Source: Aphis gossypii (taxonomy: Eukaryota > Arthropoda > Insecta > Hemiptera > Aphididae). From it: DNA of 64,000 bases. The position numbers and the translations under genes are program-made. The notes below the pieces were generated by a model. The model saw only the letters and a program-made list of their open reading frames with translations, made no database searches and was not told the DNA's origin. Of the stretch, positions 12,901-23,850 are shown in pieces; position 1 is the first letter of the stretch; the number at the start of each line of letters is the position of its first letter. The DNA lies in NCBI RefSeq assembly GCF_020184175.1, contig NC_065532.1, forward strand, positions 6,324,001 through 6,388,000, given 5' to 3'.

Positions 12901-14927
12901 CTTATTTATTCTATTTTCCAATTTTGATAATACATGTTTTCGATTAACTGTAGATGTTTTTGATAGATTTGTAGTTTTATCTACAACATTTTCTTCTTCA
13001 GTTCTTATTTTTTCCAAATCTAAATTTTTACATGCTAAACTACAATATAAATCATCAATCAATTCAGGTTCATACACTAATGTATCACAATATTCATATT
13101 TGCAAGATATAAACTGATCAGATGTATCATTATTTTCTGAAAATAAATATTTTAAATTTAAATTAAAAATGTATATAATCATATAGATTAAGCTAATAAA
13201 ATTTTTACCTTCATTGGAAGAATCACTTAGATCACTTAAATTAATAACTTCTTGAGATAATAATACTTTATTCTTATTAGATTTTTTTTTAACTGCTTGC
13301 CTCATATGTAAATTCTAAAAAAATGAAAAACTGTATAAATATAATTTTATTTAGCTTAAAAAAAAAAAAATCAAAATCAAAACAAATAATACTTTTGATG
13401 TACTGGTTTCACAAGAATTTGCATCTAATATTTCATCACTAAGGCCATTCGAATCATTAGCGCCATTTTTAAGCATTTTAAAATAGTTAAATTTTGTTTT
13501 CGATTTGTTAAACGAGTCTAAAGATGATGACTTAATTGTTTTATGATCATTTTTAGTTATTTCATCTGAATTGAAACAAATACAAAGTAATTTATATAAA
13601 AGCAAAAATAAATTTTAAATAATAATTTATACAAACCACATTCAGAAGAACTTAACGGTGGACTATCTGATGACAGATCAATAATTCCGGTCATTATAGG
13701 ACTTTTCGAGGGACTTCTTCTTTGGCGATAAATATTGCTTTTTTTGATAAAAGAACTTGAATTCTTACTTGTAGCAGTATGAGGAATAGCCTTTTTATTT
13801 TTTATGTCATCGGTTAAATCAATTGTTGTAGATATTCTACTCAAAGCAGACTTTATAGATGAAGCCGTAGGTACAATTTTACGCTGAACATTTTTAGTTT
13901 CCCTAGTATTTACAAATTGATATGAATTTCCCCGATGAAAAAAATCACCAACTTTATGACCATTTGAAGTAGGATTTGTTGCTATTTTTTGTTTAATAAA
14001 ATTAGAGTTTCGTTTGAATACTCTTTCTAAATTAATAGGTAACTGTTCTTGATCTGGTACCATTTTACATTTTTCACTATGGTGTTGTTGCATTCGAGCT
14101 ACTGAGTTAGACTCTTCTATTTTTTCAAAACTTGATGACATAACTGTGCACTGTTTATTTTGTTCGTTTGGTTTAACTATAGTACTTGGAATTTTTAATG
14201 TAGATGATAAAGACTTCATTGATGAATTTCTTTTAGGTGTGTTTTTGGTTATCATATAATTCATACCATTGTGTGGAATTATTAAAAAATCTGATGATGA
14301 ATCCTTTGAAGATGTAAGTTTGTAAACATCTTTATGACCAAATTTTTTATTACTTGACAACTCTGGTTGTAAATCCAATGATTTAGTTTTCGGATTGTTG
14401 ATTGTAGCCACAGATGTTAATTTAATTTGATTAGATTTTACCAAAGGATTTAATTTAGAAAAAGAGGAGTCATTTTTTGAAATAAATAATTTCTTTACAT
14501 TTAAAGAATTGTTTTCTTTTTGTTTAGTATTTTTAATAGCAGCAGTGGATACAATTTTTTTATTTATTGCAATTGTTTGCTTATAGTTATATATTTCTGC
14601 ATCAGAATCATCTTCTGATTCATCTTCAAAATCATCATTTAAAGTATTCTTTTGTTCTGGTATTTTAATTGAAGTAGGTATATTCAATTCTTTTCTCTCA
14701 TCTATAATTTCACAATTACTAACATCACTCAATGAATCACCACCATTATCATCATCATCATCATCATCATCATCTTCAATTACCATAAGTGACTCATTAT
14801 CCAGAGTTAAGTCACACTGAAAATCAGTTTTACTTGTATTGTCATAGTCACTATATAGCAATGAATCACGATTTTCAAATGAATCTACATCCTCAATAAT
14901 TTTTATATTTTCATCAGATTTTTCCAT
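6923..14927 (-). CDS. l(3)mbt: Lethal(3)malignant brain tumor-type MBT-repeat protein
   Basis: Nuclear reader of mono/dimethyl-lysine histones that compacts or represses chromatin (known for the L3MBTL family). Twelve exons: 13637-14957 (ATG at 14927), 13393-13565, 13209-13314, 12655-13136, 12404-12590, 11487-11710, 8605-8857, 8237-8548, 7772-7970, 7581-7690, 7151-7496, 6923-7081; about 1,280 aa. Order: long low-complexity acidic/Ser-Lys-rich N-terminus; FCS-like finger near 525-565 (CKYEYC, YCSLAC); MBT1 690-797 (LHFDGYPDDYDFW); MBT2 800-906 (IHFDGWTDDFDYW); MBT3 911-1010 (DGFDDNYAYW); C2HC finger 1013-1045; Lys-rich linker; SAM near 1190-1265 (TWSVQEVASYV through EIDGESFL). This is the classic L3MBTL1/3/4 order. 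Exon 7581-7690 is out of frame by one base because of a 19-base homopolymer (see findings). The first exon carries a splice acceptor at 14958, so an upstream exon exists. One in-phase candidate is about 17228-17267 (ends MMYSQ), weakly supported. Confidence 0.95.
7637..7655 (-). repeat. 19-base homopolymer inside an l(3)mbt exon
   Basis: A run of 19 T on the plus strand (A on the coding strand), coding for lysines in the linker between the C2HC finger and the SAM domain. With 19 bases the frame shifts to a stop (TAA) before the exon ends. With 20 (or 17) bases the exon joins its neighbours correctly. Confidence 0.9.
8858..11486. other. l(3)mbt intron filled by a dispersed repeat
   Basis: This 2.6-kb intron separates the exons encoding the two halves of MBT2. 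Most of it is repeat copy B (9091 to about 10775) plus a shorter related tail near 11025-11070, which repeats the CAGAATCG-TTTTT end. The plus-strand frame at 11057-11287 and the minus frame at 10828-11070 lie in this repeat material and show no family resemblance. Confidence 0.7.
9091..10775 (+). repeat. Dispersed repeat family, copy B (longest, with internal tandem units)
   Basis: Left end TTTAGATTCTGAACGAAG at 9091-9108. The inverse CTTCGTTCAGAATC is at 10647-10660, and homology with copy D continues through GTACAGCAGAGCGGTA to about 10775. Between them a unit of about 550 bp recurs from roughly 9385, 9925 and 10475, each starting with TTCAAAAA...ATACTTGAAA and continuing with a shared block through ATTTATAGAC. 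The last two starts are almost identical over 80 bp. A partial copy of the left end (9037-9090) precedes it in tandem. Confidence 0.85.
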
Positions 14928-15534
14928 GTTTTTTTCAGTAAAGTAATCCAATAAACCCTGAAAAAATGTCTTCAAATATTAAAATAATGTCAATACAAAT
15001 TGTATTATTTTACAATAGTATTAAAAAAATATATATTTAGGGTTCTGAAATAATTTACATTTTCCAAAAAAATATGTACCTACAAGATAATATTTTAAAA
15101 ATAATTTAATAATATAGCTATTAACAATTTTAAGAGTATAACTTTCTTCTGAGTAATCAAAATAATGCCCAAATTTTAATTTTTTTCTTAAGTTTCCATA
15201 CTACACTATAGATATTACCAAATAAATTGGCTATCTCAACCAACTGATTAGAAAAATGTAAAAGCTTTACATAATATCTACTTTATTTTTATATCTTCTA
15301 AGCTTCAACCCTAGTAATTGACATTTTAACATACAAGACACAACAATACAAATAAATTATATGTTTATGAGTAAGGCCCTAAAGTTTATGAATTAAAAAC
15401 TTTCGAAATTTGTATAAAAGTCACTAAAATATGGATTTATTATTTTTTTTTTTTTACATTAAGTTTATTTTTTGTTTAGGGCAAATATAATTATTAAAAG
15501 GTGGGGAAAATATTCACTATTTAATTATTATGAA

Positions 15535-16166
15535 TAGGGCTGGGATTTTAATTCCCAAAAAATCTCAAAAAATTCAAAAATGACTCAAAAAACTCAAGAA
15601 ATGCAATATAAAAATGCACTTATATTTATTATGACTTAATAAAAAAATTAAAAAAAAATTGTATAATTAATTTTTTGTGATTGTACATTTTTACTTGTTT
15701 TGTTTTGTTGTATTTCTGTTTTCTTAATCATTCATTATAAAATAATAATTAAAAAAAAAAAATTGTTTAATATTTTAACTTGTTTTTGCTAGTATATATT
15801 AGTCAATAGGTATATAACGACGTTAATTTAAGCGGAAAGTCCTAGCAATGATAAAATTGTAATCGATGATAATCGATTGTCGTTCTATATTATTTATAAA
15901 TTATTTATAAATCGTACCGTGGCGTGTCAGCAGTTTGCCAAAAATATTTTGTTAATCGCAACAATTTTTGTTTATTTTATGAACAAATTGTGAAAAATGC
16001 TTTAAAAACTAAAAAAATGCCCTAAAATCTTCAAAAATCCCCTAAAAATGCAAAATAATAATTACTTTAAATTAATCAGCATCGCCCAAAACACATTTTA
16101 TACTTGTGGAGCAACATTCTGAAACACTAGAAAAAAAAATGCATTTGCATCAAAATCCCAGCCCTA
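15535..16166. mobile_element. Non-autonomous hAT element with perfect 8-bp target duplication
   Basis: A 632-bp element starting TAGGGCTGGGATTTT and ending AAAATCCCAGCCCTA, perfect 15-bp inverted ends. ATTATGAA flanks it exactly on both sides (15527-15534, 16167-16174), the 8-bp duplication made by hAT transposases. The interior is AT-rich with a subterminal theme of AAAAATGC / CTAAAAT and no transposase. The intact duplication and perfect ends suggest a fairly recent insertion. Confidence 0.88.
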
Positions 16167-16253
16167 ATTATGAATAGTATAATATATGTTGTATTTACTT
16201 TAATAATTACAATTTACAACTAGGGATTTTGACAGGAATGCTTCCACGATTAA

Positions 16254-16531
16254 CAGTGGCGTAGCCAGCGGGTAAGTCTGGTAGGCCCGAGCCTACCCAC
16301 TTTTCTCCTCCAAAAAAATGTTTTATATCATCAAATGTGGAGTCTATAAGACTAATATTGGTAGGTACAATGAGTTTTAAATTTTAAAATAAATACTCAT
16401 AATATGCATAATATAATAAATGTATAATACACAATATTCTGTTACTTTTTTATTTAATACAAATATTCATTGATAATCATTATATCAAAATATTGGGCCT
16501 ACCCAAGAAAAAGTATCTAGGTACGCCACTA
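16254..16531. mobile_element. hAT-like MITE, 278 bp
   Basis: Starts CAGTGGCGTAGCCAG and ends GTACGCCACTA; the outer nine bases AGTGGCGTA are inverted at the other end. Inner inverted segments GGTAGGCCC / GGGCCTACC continue the arms. Flanks ACGATTAA (16246-16253) and ATGATTAA (16532-16539) agree at 7 of 8. It lies 88 bp from the preceding hAT-like element. Non-coding. Confidence 0.75.
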
Positions 16532-17537
16532 ATGATTAATAGTTCTACGGATTTGTTATCGGAGTAATCAAGAATATAACGATTAAGGTTTTAATTAAAT
16601 TAAGTCAGAAGTATAACCGGTTTACCATCTATCAGTATTTAAATTACATAATATTATATTTTTAGAATACAACTTATAATTTTAAACAAGTTTTAATTTA
16701 TGTTTATTTTTAAATACACTATAAGTCTGACATTTTCATGAAATATTAATAAAACAAAAAAATACCACAAGTAAAGTGCAATAAAATGCAGGAAAATGCT
16801 ATTTTATTTAAAAATAAGCATATTTAAGTAAAAAAAAACCCTCAAAATATACAAAAATATGCAAACTAATTTTTTTTATTTTTTTGAACTCGTTAAGTTG
16901 TGATTCAAATTTGTAGATCATCCAGCAAAAAAAAAAACATGCAAAAGCGTGAACTTCCAAGTCTTACATATGAGTAATATATATTCAAATCCATTGCATA
17001 AAAAACAAACTTATATATCTTTAAATTATTTGAAAAAACCAAACATGTAATATTCAATGATCACTAAATTTTAAATTGTGACAGATTCTAGATAAAATTA
17101 AGATTAAAATAATTGTGTTAGCGTTAGCACCTAGGTAATATAAAAATGGTCCTTGAATCTTGTCATATTATTGCCGTTTAATTTTCTATCTCAAACAAAA
17201 CCTTAAAAACTATCTACAAAATTTTACCTGACTATACATCATTATCATAGTTAGATGTTTTCTCTGTCTAAAGAGCTAAAATTGAATTAAAAATATAATG
17301 TTTGGTAGCTTTCTAAAAACATACTTATCACCAGACATTTTATTGAGCAAAAATATATTATAATTAAATTGAATACATTGTAAATTAATGATAGTTAATA
17401 AAAATTAAATATCATCCTAAATTTATAAAAATAAATAAAATATTAAAATACGTTACCATATTTTCACTTGTGTAATTCAAAACAATTTTACCATATTAAT
17501 TGTAAATAGTTAGGATATAGGTATATATATAAAAAAT

Positions 17538-17563
17538 AATATATATATATATATATATATAAT
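17538..17563. repeat. AT dinucleotide microsatellite
   Basis: Uninterrupted alternating TA run in an AT-rich part of the region upstream of l(3)mbt. No function inferred. Confidence 0.7.
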
Positions 17564-20430
17564 ATAAAATAATTATAAAGTATTAAAAATTAAACATTGT
17601 GTATTTAAAATAAAAACAATAGAATTGACATTTTTATTAAACAACAAATTTTTTAAAATTGATTAAAATATTAAAAATTCAAATCATGTCACTAATGCAA
17701 AATCAATATAAATATAATTAACTACCTAGGTATAAGTAGTTATAAATAAATATATTTCTATTTGTCAATAATACTTAAATAATACATTTTAATAAGTATC
17801 ACGATTAAAGTTAAAGAATTAGGTAAAACAAGAAGAATAAATGATATTTATTAATTTGAATTTTTTTTAATGTGTTAGGTTTATGAAGAAAAAGAATTTC
17901 TTGATTAAATTAAACAATTAAAAAATATCTAAAATTAAGAATAAAAATTTGTTTGAATGTATTTTTTTGTTTTTATCTATTTTGCCTTATAATATTAGAT
18001 ACTATTATAATTTTTTATATTGTATATTATATTTAAACTTACATGTAAACATGATTATTCATTAAGATGTCTCCATGAACTTCAACAAAAATAATTTTTT
18101 TTTTTTAATATATTGTATTTTTTTTATTAAAAATTTGTTCCATAAAATAAAATGCAAAAAAAGAAAAATGAAAGCCAGCAAAGACAATTAAAACTGAATG
18201 TTGTATTCAGTATCTTTTTTTATTTTAAAATTTTCATTTGAATATTTAGTGTACTAATGTAACTAAATAACTAATAAAAATAAAGTCACTGGAAAATTCT
18301 ATATACCTACATTAACCATAGACGAAGACGAGTTAAATGATAAAAAGTATAATTTAGTTGTTGGTAACACGAGTGGAGCCGAGAGAACAAAATGTCATGG
18401 AATAAAGAACAACGGCCGTCCAAACTCCAAATACTCTAATATTTTTGAACTGATGCACATGCCACATTACACAACTAAACGATTTCACAAAATAACTACT
18501 ATGAAGTACGAGTTACGACTAAACTACAGTTTACAGATATTATACAGATAATACAAACTAATGTAAACATACAATTTTCTAAGCTATAAGTTTTGATAGA
18601 AGTATGTAATTACATCGATGATGTATTATAATACACGGTTTGAGTCTTAGAGTAAATGGGGTGAAAACGTTAAAAAAAAAATCGATTTTGTCTTATGAAT
18701 TGGTCGGAGGGGGATAGAAACACAAGTATTATTATATATTATAGTATAAATATGTGCCTTGGAAAAACGAATGCTCCCTTACATAAAACTGAATAAAAGA
18801 AAAATTTGAATGAGTAATTGTTAGCACTGGTCAGATTCGACATAGTTTGGGCTTATTATGAATCCCGATTGCGGCAAGCCTTATTCAATCCCGGATGAGA
18901 GGCACTCAGACTCGGGACTTGGGACTCGGCGAATGACAACCATGGCGATTGAGCCTACTAAAAAAAAAAGGTAGACAATAAATTCTCTTAGATTTTGACC
19001 GTAAAATAGAAAGACACCACCCCAAATCCCCACCTAACCCAACATTCTTGAAATCAATGTATGTAAACAAAAAACATGTGCGTAGGTATGTTGTAATTTA
19101 TAAATTATACCGATGCCATAGTGATTTACTTTTTATTAAAACTAATGAATTAGTGAAAATGTGTTGAAAAACATGTTTAAAAAAAATACAATTGTACGTA
19201 TTATAGGGAAATGGGTAATTTATTATTTTTATCATAATACTATACCAGAAATATTGAATTAAAAAAATGGCATACCTTCGTAACTATACATAGGTTGAAT
19301 TGACTTCATATTATATTTTTATATTTTAGTAGATAATTTATCTAATCATAATACTACCAAAAATACAGATTTAAAAATGGCATCGTCTTAAAACTACGTT
19401 AATTGTTTTATTTTTATATATTTTTAAATGGTAGTATATTTAAGCCAGTAACCATGATAAATGCTATTTTAATTTTTAAACTAATGAATAATGATATTAC
19501 TTAATACTTTTTCAAACACCTTATCACAATTCACAGTTATTTTTATTTCATAAATAAACATAGATTACATGAAAAAAAAATTCATAATTTACCTGAAAGG
19601 TGTTTTAAATAGCTAACTTAAATTATATCTAGGTATCTTATTATGGATTACGATCTTTTAAAATAAATAGGAAAACGGAAAACTACATAATAATTCTAAA
19701 AAATTGAGTGTGAAATAGCTATTGCTTTATTGTTGTTAAAAATAACAACATAATTATTGTAATACAAATTTAAAATTTAGATACACACTTACTTGTAAAT
19801 AACGAATTTATTCAAACAAAAATAATTTAAACCATAAAAAAATTTGCAAAACAGTTTTGAACTTATGATAGATAATTGTTTCCCAGTTTAAATGATTAAT
19901 CATATTTTTATCAAACGTAATAGGAAATATTTTTATGCGCCGGCGCAGCATCGTTTTCAGTGACACGCTCCTATAGTCCTGTTGAGAAATAGGGAGAGGC
20001 AAATTCGAAAATACTTATTATTGAGGATAATTACAAAATGTTTAGTATATTTAAATAGTATGAATTAAATAAATGTTATACTTATAATTAAATAAGACTT
20101 ATCTTGGACAAACGGCTAAAAAATTTATCGTATAATACTATTATAATATTCGAATAACTTTCATCACTAATAACTAATAAGTACGTTATTATTTTTATTG
20201 TACAACATATTGTATATTACATGTTTCTGATAGCGGTATCTACATATTATAGGTTTAAACTTTAAATACACAATATATTTAACAAATTGTTATTTATGTG
20301 TACATAATTCAAAAAATTTTTTAAAAATCATCAAGTTATTATGATTATAATTTATAAGAAAAAAAATAAAAATGGTAGCGTAATGTATATTATATACATT
20401 ACCTACATTTTTACATGTGTATTATATTTT

Positions 20431-21625
20431 AGATTCTGAGCGTAATGATGAATGTATTAATTTTATAATGATTTGTGTTTTTTTTTTGTCCATGACCGAC
20501 TCTAAAAAATGACAAAGGAACGAGACGTCTAGGACGCCTAACTTTGGTCGGTCCGCGAAAACCGCATGAACACATGGCTTTATAAAATTATGTGAATATT
20601 AGAATAATAATTTATTTATTATTATATGTATATTTTATCGAAGAGTTAATTCCCCAAACCCCTTAATGTAGCTCAAGTCGACTGTACTATTGTTTCTCAA
20701 TAAAAGATGGCGGCATCGCGGAAGTAATGCAAAAGTTGGTCAAACCGGTAAAAAAAAAGTTACAAAAACAAACAAATGTTATAAATGTCTGAATTTAAAA
20801 TTTTTACGAAATCGCGTAACGCGATTACAATTTATCCTCAACGATTTTCAATATTTGTTATTATTCAAAAAGTATAAATCTTAAATACATCTTGAAACAT
20901 TCACCAGTTATTTAGATTAACATTTTCATTACATAATTTAATTTTCAAAATATTTCGCTTATTTGTAGGCATTTGAATAATTGTTTTTTTTTTTTATATA
21001 AATGCCGATAAAATTTTTCTAATTTTAGCTAAGTCAATATCATTGGAAATATAATACAAAGTTCTTCATCATCATGAATTAGTCTTATATAGTGATTGAA
21101 AAATTAAAAGAATACATACGCACAGTTTTTTTTATTGGCGTTTGAGTTCGTAAAAATCATGAAGATTTGCAAGTTGTTTTGTAGTTAAAAATTTCTAAAA
21201 AAATTTTTAGAAGTAGCTTAGAATTGAAAATTTAATACAAGGTTTTCCACAAGTTTGGCTTAAAATAATTATAAAAGAAAACTGTTAATGAAAGCAATTT
21301 TATTTTAAGTATATAAATTTTTATGTAATCAAAAATTCACGCGTAAAATAACGATTTACTATCAAATAATTTTAGATTTTTGTTATAGTTAAAAATTACT
21401 AGTCCAAGAAGTGTGAAACAATGAAACATACGCCAGTTGTTTAAACTGCCATTTTTTGTACATGATTTAATTTTGGGGTATTCAGGCCATTAAAACATAA
21501 ACCACCTTTTTTATCACCCACTGAAAATATATATTTTAGGCCGATAAAAAGATAAATCATCTCTGTTTCAGAAACGTTTTTCGTATACAATGATATTATT
21601 TATCATTCATTCAAATTTAACACAT
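20431..21625 (+). repeat. Dispersed repeat family, copy C
   Basis: Begins TTTTAGATTCTGAGCG...GATGAATGTATTAATTTTA and ends GAAACGTTTTTCGTATACAATGATA, matching the left and right ends of copy B with mutations. The first unit is replaced near 20490-20600 by unrelated, less AT-rich sequence containing inverted GACCGA / TCGGTC. The open frame at 20690-20884 lies inside and is not a gene. Confidence 0.8.
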
Positions 21626-22616
21626 CCATAACATTTTTTTCGATCGCAATTTTTCTATTTAATTATTATACATTCCTTTGCCCGAGGACACAACTTAAAA
21701 TATATTAAATTATTTTTAAATCACGCTCGATAAATAATTAATCAACTGTATTACTAAAGTACTAACTACTCTAAAGACTAACGAGTTTCATACATCATTA
21801 TATCATATTATAATAAATTATACTAACTACAGTGGTACAATTATTTTCTTGTTTAGTTTTTAGTTTTTAACTTTTAAAATAATTTACAAAAAAACTAATT
21901 AGATGTAACATTGGATATAAAATTAATTATACTTGAACCATTTTGAAAAAAATTATACATGTTACAGATATATTAATATTAATAACTTAAGTTTTAAAAT
22001 CACTATTATTGTTTTTTATTTTTTAAAATCGTCATTTGACTTTTTAACCTTAGTACCGAAAAAAGAAACTACCAAAAAATACTTACTTTAAATACATCCC
22101 TTTAAAAAAAAAAAAAAAAATTGAAAAAATAAGGTCACCCAGTAGTTTTGTTACGTAGTTTTTAGTACATTAAAATAATAGCTATAACTAAATAATAATA
22201 AGTAATAATAACTTCAATACATACCTACAATTACTAACATTTAGTAATGTGAAAATAATAATAAAACAATAATATTTTAATTCCAAACTGCAATGAAAGC
22301 AAAAAAAACCACCAGCGGGCAACGGCAGTCGTTACTAATTAGTTCAGTGTTGCTGGAAATTAAACCACTAGAGTGCGTCTGGTTATATTATTGTAAAAAA
22401 TATTTTATATTGTCAAGCAAAATAAAATTTCACGATCCATAATATCTATAATGGTGGCATACAATATTATACAAACAGTTAAATCAGTTAATACTCAATA
22501 TGATATTTGATATTGTCTATGTCTGTCCGAGAACCAAACAGAAAACAATTTCTAAAGGAAAAGCTATCAACTACAGGTGTACCACCACGGCCAAGGTCGA
22601 TTATCGAGGGAATAAT

Positions 22617-22898
22617 CTACCTCCATCCGCATAGCTGCAGCAGCTGTACCACGGTACAAAGATTATAATTAGTATTCACTACACAATAATATTTATATTT
22701 TGCCTCAGCAATTCTCGCAGCTCGCAGGTGTTTTACAGTGTAGCGCATAGCGGACTTCCCGGTGACCAACTTGTGTGAGGATGTGTTTACTGTTTTGCCA
22801 AAGGAGTCCTCTGATAGGATAGCATAATTTATTTTCCCGTGTTTGTGGTAGAATGTAGGTTTGCTCTGTTTATCGGCCGTTTTTCTACGACATGTCAT
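22617..22898 (-). other. Unassigned open frame in a possible divergent promoter region
   Basis: A 93-codon open frame starting MTCRRKTADKQ with a basic middle (KHLRAARIAEAKYKYY). Its stop lies inside a good donor-like sequence (GGATGGAG followed by GTAGAT, donor at 22619-22620), so it could be a real first exon whose product is cut by splicing. I recognise no family. It does not join in frame to the first known l(3)mbt exon, so at most it could be a 5' leader of that gene. It may equally be chance in a less AT-rich patch. Confidence 0.2.
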
Positions 22899-23811
22899 CG
22901 ATCAGCTGCATATGCTGCGCCGACTGTTTGGTACTTTGGTATCGTCTCTCGTCACATATTCATACTATTCATAGTTCATACTAAATTTCCGATTGGCGAT
23001 TACTGACATACCGTGTAGATTGTTGATGCATAATTGTAGTAATTTGTGTATTATAGTATCGTTTTATTTCTTTGTATAATATAGTATTATAATCTTAACA
23101 TTCGATTTTGAAACGGTAAGTCAATAGTATCCCGTTCTGTTTATGATGTGAAAACGAATTTTCCATCATCTAAGTACGTTCAAATATAGTATAAACAATA
23201 TGTAACGACAACTATTACGTTGCCGCTATCGATATCGCTACACCGTTGTACGTACGAACTGACCGCCACAATATTAATGTAAAAGTTAGTAAATATCACT
23301 ATTAACAGTTTTTATATGATATTGTGATTAGAATAATTATTACTTCGTCTATAATAATATTATTGTCATGGCGTTTTGTGTTGTCGCGTAATTTTATTAT
23401 CGTATTGTTTACGCGTCTTGTAAGATTTAAAGACGTTGTCGACGATTGTTGGTACGCGAACACTTGTAATTGCAAATAATATATAAGTACGTGTGGATAT
23501 TACAAAAATATATTATATTAAATATTTATTATTAAATGGTGTTTATGGCCTGATCATAAAGTGAACAAGGTTCTGTTTCTTGTACCTGTTTGTCAATAAT
23601 TTTTGCAAACCGGTGTTGGATTTATAAAGAAAATATATGAGGTTAATACAAATTGCGTTCACATTAATCGCCTCTTGTTCATGAGTGACATTTTTGCAGA
23701 TTATATAGCATGTCAGAAAATTTACACATTTGAATATGCACAGTATAATAACAATAAATTATGCTTTCAAATTTCAAATTTTTTTCACTACTTAGTTTTT
23801 TGGCTTTCAGT

Positions 23812-23850
23812 TGATTACAACACATATTAGTTGCTTGACAATCAACCAAG
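23812..23850 (+). promoter_or_regulatory. Candidate 5'-UTR splice acceptor and leader of the PCMTD gene
   Basis: GGCTTTCAG ends just before 23812, a good acceptor 39 bases upstream of the start ATG. A matching strong donor AACGGTAAGT sits at 23112-23121. The intervening 0.7 kb has no PCMTD homology, so a non-coding first exon is the simplest reading. Inference from splice signals only. Confidence 0.4.

Larger units (their letters stand above)
14958..23850. other. Region between l(3)mbt coding start and PCMTD coding start
   Basis: 8.9 kb between divergent genes. It must contain 5' non-coding exon(s) of l(3)mbt, since its first known exon has an upstream acceptor, and probably a PCMTD 5' exon ending at the donor GTAAGT at 23116. 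It also holds two hAT-like elements (15535-16166, 16254-16531), dispersed repeat copy C (20431-21625) and AT microsatellite (17538-17563). The segment 22560-23000 is less AT-rich than its surroundings and may be a shared promoter. No other gene can be supported. Confidence 0.55.

Noticed and set aside
18860..18960. Less AT-rich patch with repeated GACTCGGGACTTGGGACTCGG, checked as a tRNA or small RNA
   Set aside because: No cloverleaf with conserved tRNA loops could be drawn; probably a short internal repeat.
20500..20600. Less AT-rich insert in repeat copy C, checked as a tRNA or SINE head
   Set aside because: No A/B box pair or cloverleaf evident; only a short inverted GACCGA/TCGGTC pair.
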